A DNA stretch of 10,884 bases from Euperipatoides rowelli (GCA_003024985.2 PXIH01S0018094.1), one strand, 5' to 3'; numbered from the stretch's first letter, positions 1 to 7,763 are shown. The notes: generated from the sequence alone by a model not told the origin. Numbers and translations: made by a program.

Positions 1-17
1 AATAAATAAAAAATAAA

Positions 18-167
18 TAAATGATGTCCTTTATAAATACAGATGACTAAATGATGTCCTTTATAAATACAGATGCATAAATGATGACCTTTATAAATAC
101 ACATGACTAAATGATGTCCTTTATAAATACAGATGTGTAAATGATGTTTTTTATAAATACAAACGGA
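18..167. repeat. 30-bp minisatellite, five copies
   Basis: Five consecutive 30-bp units begin at 18, 48, 78, 108 and 138, and a sixth breaks down after about 6 bases at 168. Each unit opens with TAAATGATG and contains TTATAAATAC. Units 1 to 4 differ at only a few positions, while unit 5 is more diverged. The array is preceded by an AATAAA-rich leader at 1-17. There are no unique spacers, so this is not a CRISPR array. Copies may continue to the left of the window edge. Confidence 0.95.
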
Positions 168-831
168 TAAATGTGTTGAAATTAACCATTACAAAAAAAC
201 AATCCAACATGATCTTTACTCTTATTTTTTCTGTTATTTTGACAGGCTTTGAACTAGTTAAACATAAAACAACAACATATTGACAAAGTTTAGGAATTTT
301 TTCTGAAATTCAACAATTTTGTTTTTAATTCTCATATTATATATCTACCAGTGGTATATTGTCAGGAAACAATTAAAAATTGATTGATCCATTGGCATTT
401 TTTTTAAAGATAAAATTTGCTGAGTTAAAACTGCTATCATTTTTTAATATGAACAAGAGTTTTTTAATTACTTTCTTAATAGTTTCATTGTTAATTTTAA
501 TTATGTTGAGTGAATCTTCTAAATAAATTTCATTAAGACTAAATCTTTTGTTTTGCAGTTGTTGTTGTTTCCCTTTCGATAAACATTTGAATTACATTGC
601 ATTTAATTAAAGAGATAAACAATATATAAATTGATTTATTTCTTTGAACTTTATCAGTAAGATACCCTTTTGACTGTTCACTTAATTATAACAAAAAAAT
701 ATTTTGTTGACAATAAACCAGTCAATCAACTAATTCATACACATATCATCAGTCTTATACTCACTCTAATCAATAATTAGTGCATCAACAAAATATAAAT
801 GTAAGAAATTTTTAATTAAATGAGATTAATT
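168..831. other. AT-rich non-coding stretch, nothing recognised
   Basis: No open frame of note, RNA gene, transposon motif or clear repeat was seen. Base composition is strongly AT with short A and T runs. It is most simply intronic DNA upstream of the PLAC exon. Confidence 0.6.
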
Positions 832-852
832 CCCCCCCCCCCCACACACACA
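832..852. repeat. C12 tract followed by a short CA repeat
   Basis: Twelve consecutive C residues at 832-843 run directly into five CA dinucleotides ending at 852. This is a simple-sequence tract in otherwise AT-rich DNA. The exact length of such a homopolymer is prone to sequencing error. Confidence 0.9.
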
Positions 853-1502
853 AAGATTGGCTCTTACCTACAAACACACATAAAAATTTTAATTCGCTAA
901 TCCAACACAAAAGATGAACCCTTACACTTATACACAAAATGTATTGTTACAATAAGGGAATTTATAATGTTATTTTTAATTATTAGTTCTTTACGCTAAA
1001 ATTAACAATTGAGGATTAGTTTTTTTAACGCATAAGAAAATTTAAGACTTATGGCTTTTCACTTGTGGATAATTCATCGGTCTTTTACAAGACCAGGCTA
1101 ATGAATATGACCATGCTGAAAGCTGTTGTTTACAGCCCAAACACGGTAATATTCACTTTGTGTAGTACCATAAACTGAAATTTTTGATGCAAGCAAGTTT
1201 AGTCCAATGTCAAGTCACTGATAGATATTTCTTCTTTATTCATGCTAGGAAAGTGTTTGTCAATAACAAAATCCAATAAATGTAAAGACAAAACTGGTGA
1301 GACGGCCTAAATCTGGACAATCTTCCCTCATATTAAATTGAAAATTCAAATCATCATTAAACAAAAAGAATAATAGCTGCATGTTAATCCTATTTAAAAT
1401 TAGTCATGTGATTCATTCTGATAACATCATCATGGGTATTAATTGTGTTATGTGGGAAAATAACTCCAACTTGCTGCATAATAAAATAATTCTGATTATC
1501 GA
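853..1502. other. Non-coding stretch with one weak transposase-like trace
   Basis: The only item of note is at 1294-1326 on the + strand, where a short frame reads LVRRPKSGQSS. This resembles the basic linker after the helix-turn-helix of Tc1/mariner transposases, but a stop follows within a few codons and no flanking similarity could be followed. The more GC-balanced part around 1060-1150 has no convincing splice-bounded frame. Nothing else is supported. Confidence 0.4.
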
Positions 1503-1614
1503 GGAGCGGAGGTCATGAAATAACGAGTGCAGCTACCAAACTCCTTGACAAATACTTCGGGGAGGGAGGTTCTATTCCCGGGTGACACAGTAACTCTGTG
1601 GGTTTTTTTTCTGG
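1503..1614 (+). mobile_element. tRNA-derived SINE-like element, copy A
   Basis: The segment contains GGTTCTATTCC at 1568-1578, one base from the tRNA pol III B-box consensus (GGTTCGANTCC), followed by CCGGGTGACAC and then a T run at 1602-1609. Its reverse-strand translation includes CHPGIEP, a peptide often seen when tRNA-derived SINEs are translated backwards. A diverged relative lies on the same strand at 7234-7345, sharing the CTCCTTGACA-type block and the CTCTGT plus T-run block. A clear A box was not pinned down and no target-site duplication was found, so element ends are approximate. The family name is unknown. Confidence 0.55.
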
Positions 1615-2085
1615 GGGATTTTTATAGATACAGAATGAATAGTTAAAGTTGTTTCTTTGAGAAATCCAGCTGGTTATGGATGAGGCAGAGGGCTGCAGGT
1701 GGGAAATAGCGTCCATTAGAAGAACCATAATTAGAAAAAAATTACGAGTAAAATTTATGAATAAATTATGGCAGAAAGAAGAGGTAAAGATTGTAATTAA
1801 CACAAGCATGTCAATTTATATAGAATTGTTGCAAATAATCACACAAGTGCTCACCAGAGACCTATTTTTTTTAATGCCTTTATTTTGCCATATAGTGCTG
1901 GGAGAGAAAAAGTTGTGCGACCTTAGATTAGTCAATCAGTTTTATCTTTGTCTTTTATCGGTCTTTTTTAGTTACTATATTTTTAGATCACATTAAAGAA
2001 GGAATATCTCTCAGTGAATTAAAATATAAGTTATACATTGAAGAATTTAATTTGCTTTCAAAATTTCAATATACTGTACCCCCAA
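1615..2085. other. Non-coding stretch with a chance open frame
   Basis: A 106-codon open frame at 1676-1996 (+) overlaps the flank of the SINE-like copy. Its product has no recognisable domain and becomes a run of hydrophobic residues typical of translated AT-rich DNA. The first 60 bases may be the 3' body of the SINE. No splice-bounded exon or RNA gene was seen. Confidence 0.5.
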
Positions 2086-2300
2086 TACAACAAAATGAGC
2101 ATTTTCAGGCTGGACAGTGGAGCATAATCTTTCACCTTTAGTCTTTCTGATGAGTACTTTTTTATTGAGTTACTTTAGTGTATAAGTGACACAAGGAATA
2201 ATTTCACTTGTTCATAATCTCAATGTAGGCCTATGGTATAAAACACAAAATGAGCATTTCAAAGCTAGCTTTAGTCTTACTGTTTCTGTGCATTTTTTAA
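2086..2300 (+). repeat. Degenerate direct repeat, two copies about 155 bp apart
   Basis: A block at 2086-2170 and a block at 2241-2300 share ACAAAATGAGCATTT, then a GCT-containing stretch, then CTTTAGTCTT and a T-rich end. The second copy lacks about 20 bases in its middle. This looks like an old local duplication or two relics of one dispersed repeat. Exact ends are uncertain. Confidence 0.6.
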
Positions 2301-2877
2301 AAGACTGGTGGACAAAAGGTTTAAACAAGTATCTCATAAAAGAATAATTTTAAATAATAAAGTTATTATTTATTATACCATGCAGCGAAATATTACTACG
2401 AATAAAATTTCTCATGAATAATCATGGCAAATTCCCATCTGGTGAATATTTTTAACCTTGAATTTTTTTTATCCTTGATTGACAAGTCAAATACAGTATC
2501 TATTAGGTGCTCTCTAAATACTTAAAAAAAATAGGAAAGTTTTCTCCTTATTCTTTAATCAGTCTACTTTATTTATTAAAATTAGCATTTTATAGCTTTA
2601 AACTATGGTAGGTCCAAAATTATTAAATTAATAATTAATTACATCAAACCATAAAAGAAAATGTATGCTGGAGAAAACAGTTCACAATAAAATAAAAGGT
2701 AAAATAAATGTAAGCATTTTAGGAAAAATCATACTGCTTGTTCATTCTTGCTATATTTTGACTGCAAATGCTTCTTCAATTTTACTTTTTTCTTTTAAAA
2801 ACAAATATCCTTCTATGTGGCCAGGAAGTCTTTTTATATTTTTAATATCTTTGGAATTCAAACAATCAGAACTTTCA
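2301..2877. other. AT-rich non-coding stretch, nothing recognised
   Basis: A 71-codon open frame at 2665-2880 (+) has no domain similarity that I recognise and reads like low-complexity hydrophobic translation. No transposon, RNA or regulatory signature was found. Confidence 0.55.
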
Positions 2878-2940
2878 TAGTAGATATTATTACTACTATA
2901 TTCTGTTTTTAATATCTACTATATTCTGTTTTTTTTTTAA
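2878..2940. repeat. 11-bp inverted repeat overlapping a 23-bp direct repeat
   Basis: TAGTAGATATT at 2878-2888 is perfectly complementary to AATATCTACTA at 2911-2921, with 22 bases between. Overlapping this, CTACTATATTCTG occurs at 2893 and again at 2916, each time followed by a T run and AATAT. The direct repeat suggests a slippage duplication that also created part of the inverted symmetry. Confidence 0.8.
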
Positions 2941-3110
2941 TATTACTGTCACTGTGGAAATTTAAAATATCTGTGAATATGAAAAAAAAAATTGTCTTGT
3001 GAAATTTTATATCTGCAGAAATATTTCATGCACTGTATTAATATGACAAATATTATCAAAAGTTTTTGATAATATTTTTAAATAAATCAAGTAGACTTGT
3101 ATATTGCATT

Positions 3111-3144
3111 TTACTTTCACTTTTCATTGTATTTTTTTTTCCAG
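3111..3144 (+). promoter_or_regulatory. 3' splice site (polypyrimidine tract and AG) before the PLAC exon
   Basis: A pyrimidine-dominated tract from about 3111 ends in TTTTTTTTTCCAG at 3132-3144, a textbook metazoan acceptor. It falls exactly where PLAC domain similarity starts. The exon enters the reading frame with two bases of a codon, so the intron is phase 1, the phase most common between extracellular protein modules. A branch point is not certain. Confidence 0.85.
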
Positions 3145-3254
3145 CTGANCATTGTTTTGATACATCGAAATACTGCAGCCTAGCAGCAACATTTCAGCTC
3201 TGCAGAATGAGTACTTACAAATCCAGATGCTGCCAGACTTGCAGTGTAAGGTAA
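3145..3254 (+). CDS. C-terminal exon encoding a PLAC domain (ADAMTS / ADAMTS-like / papilin family)
   Basis: The exon encodes about 36 residues with cysteine spacing C-x6-C-x8-C-x8-CC-x2-C, beginning CFDTSKYC and ending CCQTCSVR before TAA at 3252-3254. This is the six-cysteine PLAC (protease and lacunin) pattern, including the D two residues after the first Cys, LC at the third Cys, and Y-K-x-x-CC. PLAC modules sit at the extreme C terminus of ADAMTS proteases, ADAMTS-like proteins, papilin and lacunin, which are secreted extracellular-matrix proteins, and also occur in some proprotein convertases. The tail of three residues after the last Cys fits a true C terminus. The exon joins in phase 1 from an upstream exon outside the window. 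An ambiguous base at 3149 leaves one residue as Asp or Glu (codon GAN), just before the first Cys. The CC-x-T-C ending and YC...LC pattern lean toward an ADAMTS-like member, but paralogue identity cannot be set from one domain. Confidence 0.85.
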
Positions 3255-3256
3255 CA
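3246..3256 (+). promoter_or_regulatory. Possible alternative 5' splice sites at the end of the PLAC exon
   Basis: Two donor-like sequences overlap the stop codon region: T|GTAAGG with the intron starting at 3246, and AAG|GTAACA with the intron starting at 3251. Use of either would remove the TAA at 3252-3254 and splice to a further exon. I favour the terminal-exon reading, because PLAC proteins usually end within a few residues of the last cysteine and no downstream coding exon was recognised. The donors are recorded because they decide where the protein ends. Confidence 0.3.
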
Positions 3257-3407
3257 CCAAAGCCAGAACATTGATATCTACTAAAATCATGCCTTGCTAC
3301 TCTTAGCAACCAAAGAAAGTTCTCCAAAAATATTACCTATAATTTTTCTCTTCTGATTTTGGCTACAATTTTTTTTTTTTTTTTAAAATTTCAATAGAAC
3401 ATTCCAT
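3255..3407 (+). other. Start of the probable 3' untranslated region
   Basis: This short non-coding stretch follows the PLAC stop codon and ends at the left TIR of a mariner-type element. It contains an uninterrupted run of 16 T at 3369-3384. There is no AATAAA signal between the stop and the transposon, so a transcript ending here would need a variant signal. Confidence 0.5.
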
Positions 3408-3494
3408 TACACAGGGTTATTCATAAGTTCCTCCAGAACTCAATAGCGCATAATGAAATAAGACACAGCTGAAAGGCTTATATCAGTAGGTAGA
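3408..3494 (+). repeat. Left terminal inverted repeat of the mariner-type element
   Basis: The arm begins TACACAGGGTTATTCATAAG and pairs imperfectly with the arm at 3784-3861, with small indels, over about 80 bases. It is adjacent to the 3' end of the minus-strand transposase relic, so it is the 3' TIR with respect to the transposase gene. Confidence 0.85.
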
Positions 3495-3745
3495 GGATCT
3501 CTCCAAGTTTCAGTTGTATCTTGAAGTTCCTGCCACACACTCCCAAAATTTCATGGTCGATATCAGTGATTGCATGCATGATCTTTTCGTGCAGCTTTGG
3601 TGTAATGCCATAAGAAAAATCACAGTGAGTTAGGTCAGGTGACCATGGAGGCCATGCAAGAAGAAGAGAGTCATGAGAATCATGTTCAATTCAACGACTA
3701 TAAAGGTCAACTTTGAGGTGATGACTGATGTCTGAATGCAATTAC
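3495..3745 (-). pseudogene. Transposase C-terminal relic (mariner-type DDE/DDD), disrupted
   Basis: Reading the minus strand from about 3745 downward, one frame gives HSDISHHLKVDLYSR, an in-frame TGA where the family usually has Trp, then IEHDSHDSLLLAWPPWSPDL and THCDF. This matches the region from the second to beyond the third catalytic aspartate of insect-type mariner transposases, with about 31 residues between the candidate aspartates. After CDF the frame shifts by one base, and a block resembling the helical tail (MHAITDIDHEIL) continues. A further shift leads to VWQEL. The stop and at least two frameshifts show that it is dead. The N-terminal DNA-binding part and the first catalytic aspartate are absent. 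Confidence 0.8.
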
Positions 3746-3783
3746 ACCAAGGTGGCTATTATGAATGTAAACTTGAAGGGAAT

Positions 3784-3861
3784 TCTACTTACTGATATGA
3801 GCCTTTCTGTTGTGTCATATTGAGTTCTGCAACCCTGGAGGGTCTTATGAATAACACTGTA
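3784..3861 (-). repeat. Right terminal inverted repeat of the mariner-type element
   Basis: The reverse complement begins TACAGTGTTATTCATAAG and contains CTCCAG, AACTCAATA, GAAAGGCT and ATATCAGTAAGTAGA, all in the same order as the left arm. It is the 5' TIR relative to the transposase relic. The deletion junction joining this arm to the transposase interior lies somewhere in 3745-3783. Confidence 0.85.
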
Positions 3862-4524
3862 TTTAAAATTATTTTGAAAGACTGTACATATATATTTGAA
3901 TATATTGATTTTGGAATTTTGTTTTTATATACCGATAATAATTTTTTATTTACATTTATTATATTATTTTTATATCTGATGTAAAATATTTCCAAAAGGG
4001 CATTTTATTTGAGTGTCTTTTCTTTTACACTTTTAAATTATTTATTTATTTTATACTATTATTCTACTCTTTTAAGAATTATTTTAAAATTGTCCACTAC
4101 AGTGTGCTATTTATAACGTAGGCCTATCCATTTATAACGCAAAATTTCAATTATTGTTGCCCACAGAAATCTTTTATTTGATCCAATTTGGTAATAAAAA
4201 TAAGAAATAAGAAGGATAGGTAAAGTTAATGTATTTCTGTAGGAAACAATAATTGCCACGTGCAAAAAAGGGTTTAGTCAACTATCTGAACCTATATTTA
4301 AATATATTTCTAATTACTCTTGTTATAATACATATTTACAATATTTTTTTAATTTAATTCACTTATTAATGATACTTTAGTTTAACCAATATATTTCATA
4401 TTTGAATTTTTCACACTCATGGCCTTAGATTCATTTTAAACCCTAAAACACTTTAAAAAGAATGAGGTTTTGTCATTGAAACCTACTGTATATTATTGGT
4501 TGACCATTATATTTTAGAGAAGAT
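3862..4524. other. AT-rich non-coding stretch, nothing recognised
   Basis: No coding exon, transposon motif or clear repeat was seen. An AATAAA occurs at 4193-4198 without a GT-rich element close downstream. The stretch may belong to the 3' UTR of the PLAC gene or to flanking DNA. Confidence 0.5.
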
Positions 4525-4568
4525 TGTTAATGTTATTATTGTTATAATTATTATTGTTATTGTTGTTG
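4525..4568 (+). repeat. Imperfect TTA/TTG trinucleotide microsatellite
   Basis: The tract is built almost wholly of TTA and TTG triplets with a few interruptions. It is similar in make-up to the longer tract at 4930-5020, suggesting a common tendency to slippage in this region. Confidence 0.8.
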
Positions 4569-4929
4569 TATCACTATTATAAAGTTATATTTATTTCAAA
4601 TTGGCAAAAATCCTGTATAGCGTTAATAATTAACTTTATCTATTTAGAACAATTAACGCAATCTTGTATGATATTAAATAACATTGAATGTTGCATCAGT
4701 GTGTTGTGTTTGTCGTTAAATAAATTTTTTATTGGGTTTATAAAGATAATGAATATATATGAGTGTGTGTAAATAATTATCTATGATATAGTCGACATTA
4801 CATTAGGTGTGTTATGACTGACATTTCACTCTCTCAAGAATAAACTAAGTTGTGAATATTCTGTGGTAATCAAGGTTTGAATTCTATAAGTAACTGCCTT
4901 CCCCCATACAATTGATATGATTATTAAAG

Positions 4930-5020
4930 TTATTATTATTAAATTATTATTATTATTATTACTTTAATTTTTTTTTATTAGTTAATTATTTTTATTACTA
5001 TTATTATTATTGTTGTTGTT
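4930..5020 (+). repeat. Interrupted TTA/TTG microsatellite
   Basis: Runs of TTA triplets at 4930-4961 and 4988-5010 are separated by a T-rich interruption and end in four TTG triplets. AATAAAG at 5026-5032 follows directly. Length is probably polymorphic between individuals. Confidence 0.85.
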
Positions 5021-5180
5021 GAAGAAATAAAGACAAACAAGCTGTCAGCTTGGACAAACAACTTACGAAATGTGATAAAATGGTCAAGATCCGTTATTTA
5101 CCCAATATGGCTGATGGTAGTAAGTTGAAATTATCTAAATCGGTGCTCAGCAAAAGATTATTTCACCTCTAGATTATCAT

Positions 5181-5238
5181 AGGGTTTAGAATAACGGTAA
5201 GGTTAGGACTGTAAAGAAAATATACTAAAATCGGCAAG
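5181..5238 (+). repeat. Dispersed repeat with GTTAGG motif, copy 1
   Basis: This copy holds AGGGTTTAG, GGTAAGGTTAGGACTGTAAA and, 14 bases on, ATCGGCAAG. A related order of blocks (GTTAGGG, AAGGTTGGGA, GACTGTAAA, GGCAAG) occurs at 6847-6900. The GTTAGG blocks look like decayed G-rich simple sequence. The ends and the family are unknown. Confidence 0.5.
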
Positions 5239-6846
5239 AAAAAATAGTAATTCCACACGCTATTACATTTTAGTTGTCACTCAACTCCTAATATTAATTA
5301 TGTTGGTGGTCAGATAACAGATCCTGATCTTATAAAATATAAGGAAGATTAATATAAAATATAAAAGTAATGCAAAAAATGTTTATTAATTCAATAGGTT
5401 TACCCATATTCATCACGAGTTATTGATTTCTAATAAAGATGGCAAACTATTGAACTGTTAATAATCTTTATATATTTTAATTTATATTCTTTTTCTTATA
5501 TATCATAAAATTTTTGTATATTATTACTATATTAAATACATAGTATAGACAACATCAAAACCCTATGTGCCAATTACATTCAAAACTTATCATTATTTTA
5601 TTAACCGTCATAAAAAGCTCTCCATTCCTAAATATTTGCATATTATGTCATTAATAATAATAAATTTTAAACATTTACTCTCATTATCAGTAATCTCGAA
5701 ATAAATCATTTTAATTTTTTTTAAATGTTTTATATACATTATTGAACTGAATGAATGCTTATATAGGAATTGACCAATCATTATATTATGCCTTTTCTAT
5801 TTCTAAATATAAAATGTAGTTCACGTTTTAACAAAATAATTAATTTCAATTCTTTGAAAATGCTTCATTTTAATGTTATTCCATCTTAATTTTTTTTCAA
5901 GTTCAATGCCTTTTTGTCATGTGTGAGTGGCCCCTAGTGGCCTGCTTTTGAGGCTTGATATCAAAGCCATGCATTTAAATTTTAGCTTATTATTCTGAAT
6001 TACAAATGTCATTAAGTGTTCATTGTACAATATATCGCTAAAAATTAACTCACACTAATCTCATGTTGTATAAAAGAAATGATGTCACTGTTGTCTATAG
6101 ATTTGAATTATTTCACCTTTTTTACTGTTATTATTTATTGAATAGAAACTGTCTAAAATATTATATGAATGATTCAATATACTGTACATTATCATTGACA
6201 TATAAAATAATTCTTTCCCATCTATTTTATTCCAATTTTTTGGATCTTTATACTTTTTTGATAAAGGTGAAAATAAAAACTTAGAATCTTGGTGAAAAAT
6301 TAAATGGGAAAACACCAATATCAAAAGTCATTATTGCTTAAATTATGTGTTTTGTGTGTGTGAAAGAGTAGGGAGAGGGATACTTTTTTTCTTCCAAATT
6401 CCACCTAGCTAAATCTCAAGATATGTTTTCTTCTCTGCATCTTATATGATAGTATTAATAATAAGTTATGAAATTTTTAAACTATTGATGTCCGTACAAT
6501 TTATTAAATGTTAAAGTCATATTACCCTTATCTTAAGCACTTCATGCAATGACAAATATAATTTTTTTTTTCTGATTTTGAGATTTGAATTTTTTCTAGT
6601 TTCGAACAGTATAAATAATATTTTTTTTTAAAAAAACCAGTAAGAGGAATTAAAATTATCCTAGATTTACATTAATCTATAACGTCTGCCTACAAACATT
6701 TGTGAACCATTTAATCCATAAACTGTTGTCGATTGATAGCAGTCATGGCTGAAAAAAATAATATAAAAAGCATCAAAAAATTATCAAGCACTTTTACTTG
6801 ACTATTATATTGGATTTTAGGGTTGGTGTATAGTTATTATTACTAA
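5239..6846. other. Long AT-rich non-coding stretch
   Basis: No supported gene lies here. Overlapping open frames on both strands at about 6063-6324 encode only hydrophobic or low-complexity sequence. A short palindrome, TTGATATCAA at 5955-5964, sits inside GGC...GCC flanks, just after GAGTGGCCCCTAGTGGCC at 5926-5943. I see no transposon or RNA signature. It is either an extended 3' UTR or intergenic DNA. Confidence 0.5.
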
Positions 6847-6900
6847 GAGTTAGGGTTAAGGTTGGGATGCTTACGACTGTAAATTAAAAAATAAGGCAAG
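6847..6900 (+). repeat. Dispersed repeat with GTTAGG motif, copy 2
   Basis: GAGTTAGGGTTAAGGTTGGGA is followed by GACTGTAAATTAAAAAATA and AGGCAAG, matching the block order of the copy at 5181-5238. A further TTTTAGGGTTGG at 6825-6836 suggests that the copy may begin about 25 bases earlier. Confidence 0.5.
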
Positions 6901-7233
6901 TAATTCATTTAGTCATGTTATGTGCAGTAATACGCCATTGGTTGATTTCAGGCTAAATGGTGCACCAATATTTGCTATCCAACTGCTGCAAACAATGGAG
7001 CACAATCTGTATTTCTGTTCATGGCTATTAAAATTTAATCTGTAGCCATTTTGCATGTTATAATGATTAATAATAAAAAAACATTCACTGAAAGGATCAA
7101 GTAAATAAAAGAAGTAATGATGTTATAAGAAATAGTATAAATAAGATGATAGAAATAACAAATATCTGCATGAAAGACATCAGTAGTTTCAATTATTTTT
7201 GTGCCATACAATAAATTTGGATGTTGAAGCCAA
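6901..7233. other. Non-coding stretch, nothing recognised
   Basis: A minus-strand open frame at 7035-7253 runs into the SINE-like copy and has no recognisable domain. No other feature was found. Confidence 0.5.
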
Positions 7234-7345
7234 GGAGCATGGACGTGAGGCAATGAGCATGCCAGTCAAATTCCTTGACATATATTCCAGGGAATTATTT
7301 GATCGGGAGGGGGGAAGCATGGTACCTCTGTTGTTTTTTTCCCTG
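7234..7345 (+). mobile_element. tRNA-derived SINE-like element, copy B (diverged)
   Basis: This segment aligns with copy A at 1503-1614 in the same orientation. It shares GGA at the start, a GAG-rich stretch, TCAAATTCCTTGACATATATTCC in place of the copy A block, the GGGAGG-type G-rich block, and ACCTCTGTTG followed by a T run. The B-box position has decayed to TTTGATCGG. Similarity is lost beyond the T run, so the two copies either share only the 5' head or have different tails. Classification rests on copy A. Confidence 0.45.
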
Positions 7346-7520
7346 GTCATTGACAAGAACTTTGACCCAGGATGAAATGAAATGTAGGGAATTTCAGCAT
7401 TGAATGTGGAATTGTAACCAACTTATCTTCGCCAATAGTAAACATATATATTACCAATACTAGGACATTCATGTTTAAAAATTTTTAAAAATTTATATTT
7501 TATTAATTTCTAAAGTGTAT

Positions 7521-7726
7521 AAAGCTTTCTGCATTAAATATTGACAGTCTGTCCCCCATTCCCCCTGAGGGGCACTATGCATGGGGGAAAGGAGGCATAA
7601 ATTGTCATTTAAGATTAGTGAATAAAGCTTTATGCAATCGATAATGGCAGCCTATCCCCGTTCCCTCTTAGGGGCTCTATGTTTGGAAGAAAAGAGGCAT
7701 AAACTGCTGTTAAATGTTATATTTGA
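7521..7726 (+). repeat. Tandem duplication of a 103-bp hairpin-bearing unit
   Basis: Two units start with AAAGCTTT at 7521 and 7624. Both contain a C-rich block, a GGGGC block, CTATG, and AGGCATAAA in the same order, at roughly three-quarters identity by eye. In unit 1, TCCCCCAT at 7552-7559 is complementary to ATGGGGGA at 7581-7588, enclosing an inner CCCC(TGA)GGGG hairpin at 7562-7572. In unit 2 the outer pairing is largely lost, but the CCC...GGGG core remains. The GC-rich core stands out from the AT-rich surroundings. A trace of a third unit (AGAGCTTTCTG) occurs at 7765. Confidence 0.75.
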
Positions 7727-7763
7727 TTAATATAAGCAACTCTACAATTACACCTAATAAATA

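Larger units (their letters stand above)
1..3144 (+). other. Probable 3' part of the last intron of the PLAC-domain gene (starts outside the window)
   Basis: This stretch runs up to the strong 3' splice site before the PLAC exon and shows no other convincing exon. I read it as the distal part of a phase-1 intron whose 5' splice site lies outside the window. It carries a minisatellite, a SINE-like copy and degenerate repeats, as is usual for a large intron. No thrombospondin type-1 repeat or immunoglobulin-type exon, as would be expected upstream in ADAMTS or ADAMTS-like genes, was recognised. The intron assignment is inferred from the splice signal alone. A very short exon could have been missed. 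Confidence 0.55.
3408..3861 (-). mobile_element. Internally deleted mariner-type (Tc1/mariner superfamily) element, 454 bp
   Basis: The segment is bounded by TA at 3408-3409 and TA at 3860-3861, the target duplication expected of Tc1/mariner elements. It has long imperfect terminal inverted repeats. The left end shares GTTATTCATAAG, CTCCAG, AACTCAATA, GAAAGGCT and ATATCAGTA, in that order, with the reverse complement of the right end. The interior carries, on the minus strand, the end of a transposase with the PDLT and CDF motifs of the catalytic domain. A full-length relative would be expected to exceed 1 kb, so this copy has lost most of the transposase and is non-autonomous. It lies about 150 bp downstream of the PLAC stop codon, in the probable 3' UTR. 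Confidence 0.85.

Noticed and set aside
18-167. Regular repeats resembling a CRISPR array
   Set aside because: The units are contiguous with no unique spacers and lie in a eukaryotic intron-like context.
1513-1809. 98-codon open frame on the minus strand
   Set aside because: It is the reverse-strand translation of the SINE-like element (CHPGIEP comes from the B-box region) plus its flank, not a host gene.
1676-1996. 106-codon open frame on the + strand
   Set aside because: It starts in the flank of a SINE-like copy, has no recognisable domain, and turns into hydrophobic low-complexity sequence. No splice or Kozak context supports it.
2665-2880. 71-codon open frame on the + strand
   Set aside because: Composition is that of translated AT-rich DNA, with no domain and no conserved motif.
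3124-3327. 67-codon minus-strand frame opposite the PLAC exon
   Set aside because: It is a shadow of the PLAC exon on the other strand. Its cysteines do not form a known pattern.
3789-3995. 68-codon minus-strand frame overlapping the right TIR
   Set aside because: It only reads through the transposon TIR and AT-rich flank. The transposase relic is in another frame further inside the element.
6063-6324. Overlapping open frames on both strands
   Set aside because: Both are rich in Leu, Ile, Tyr, Asn and Lys from AT-rich codons and have no recognisable fold or motif.
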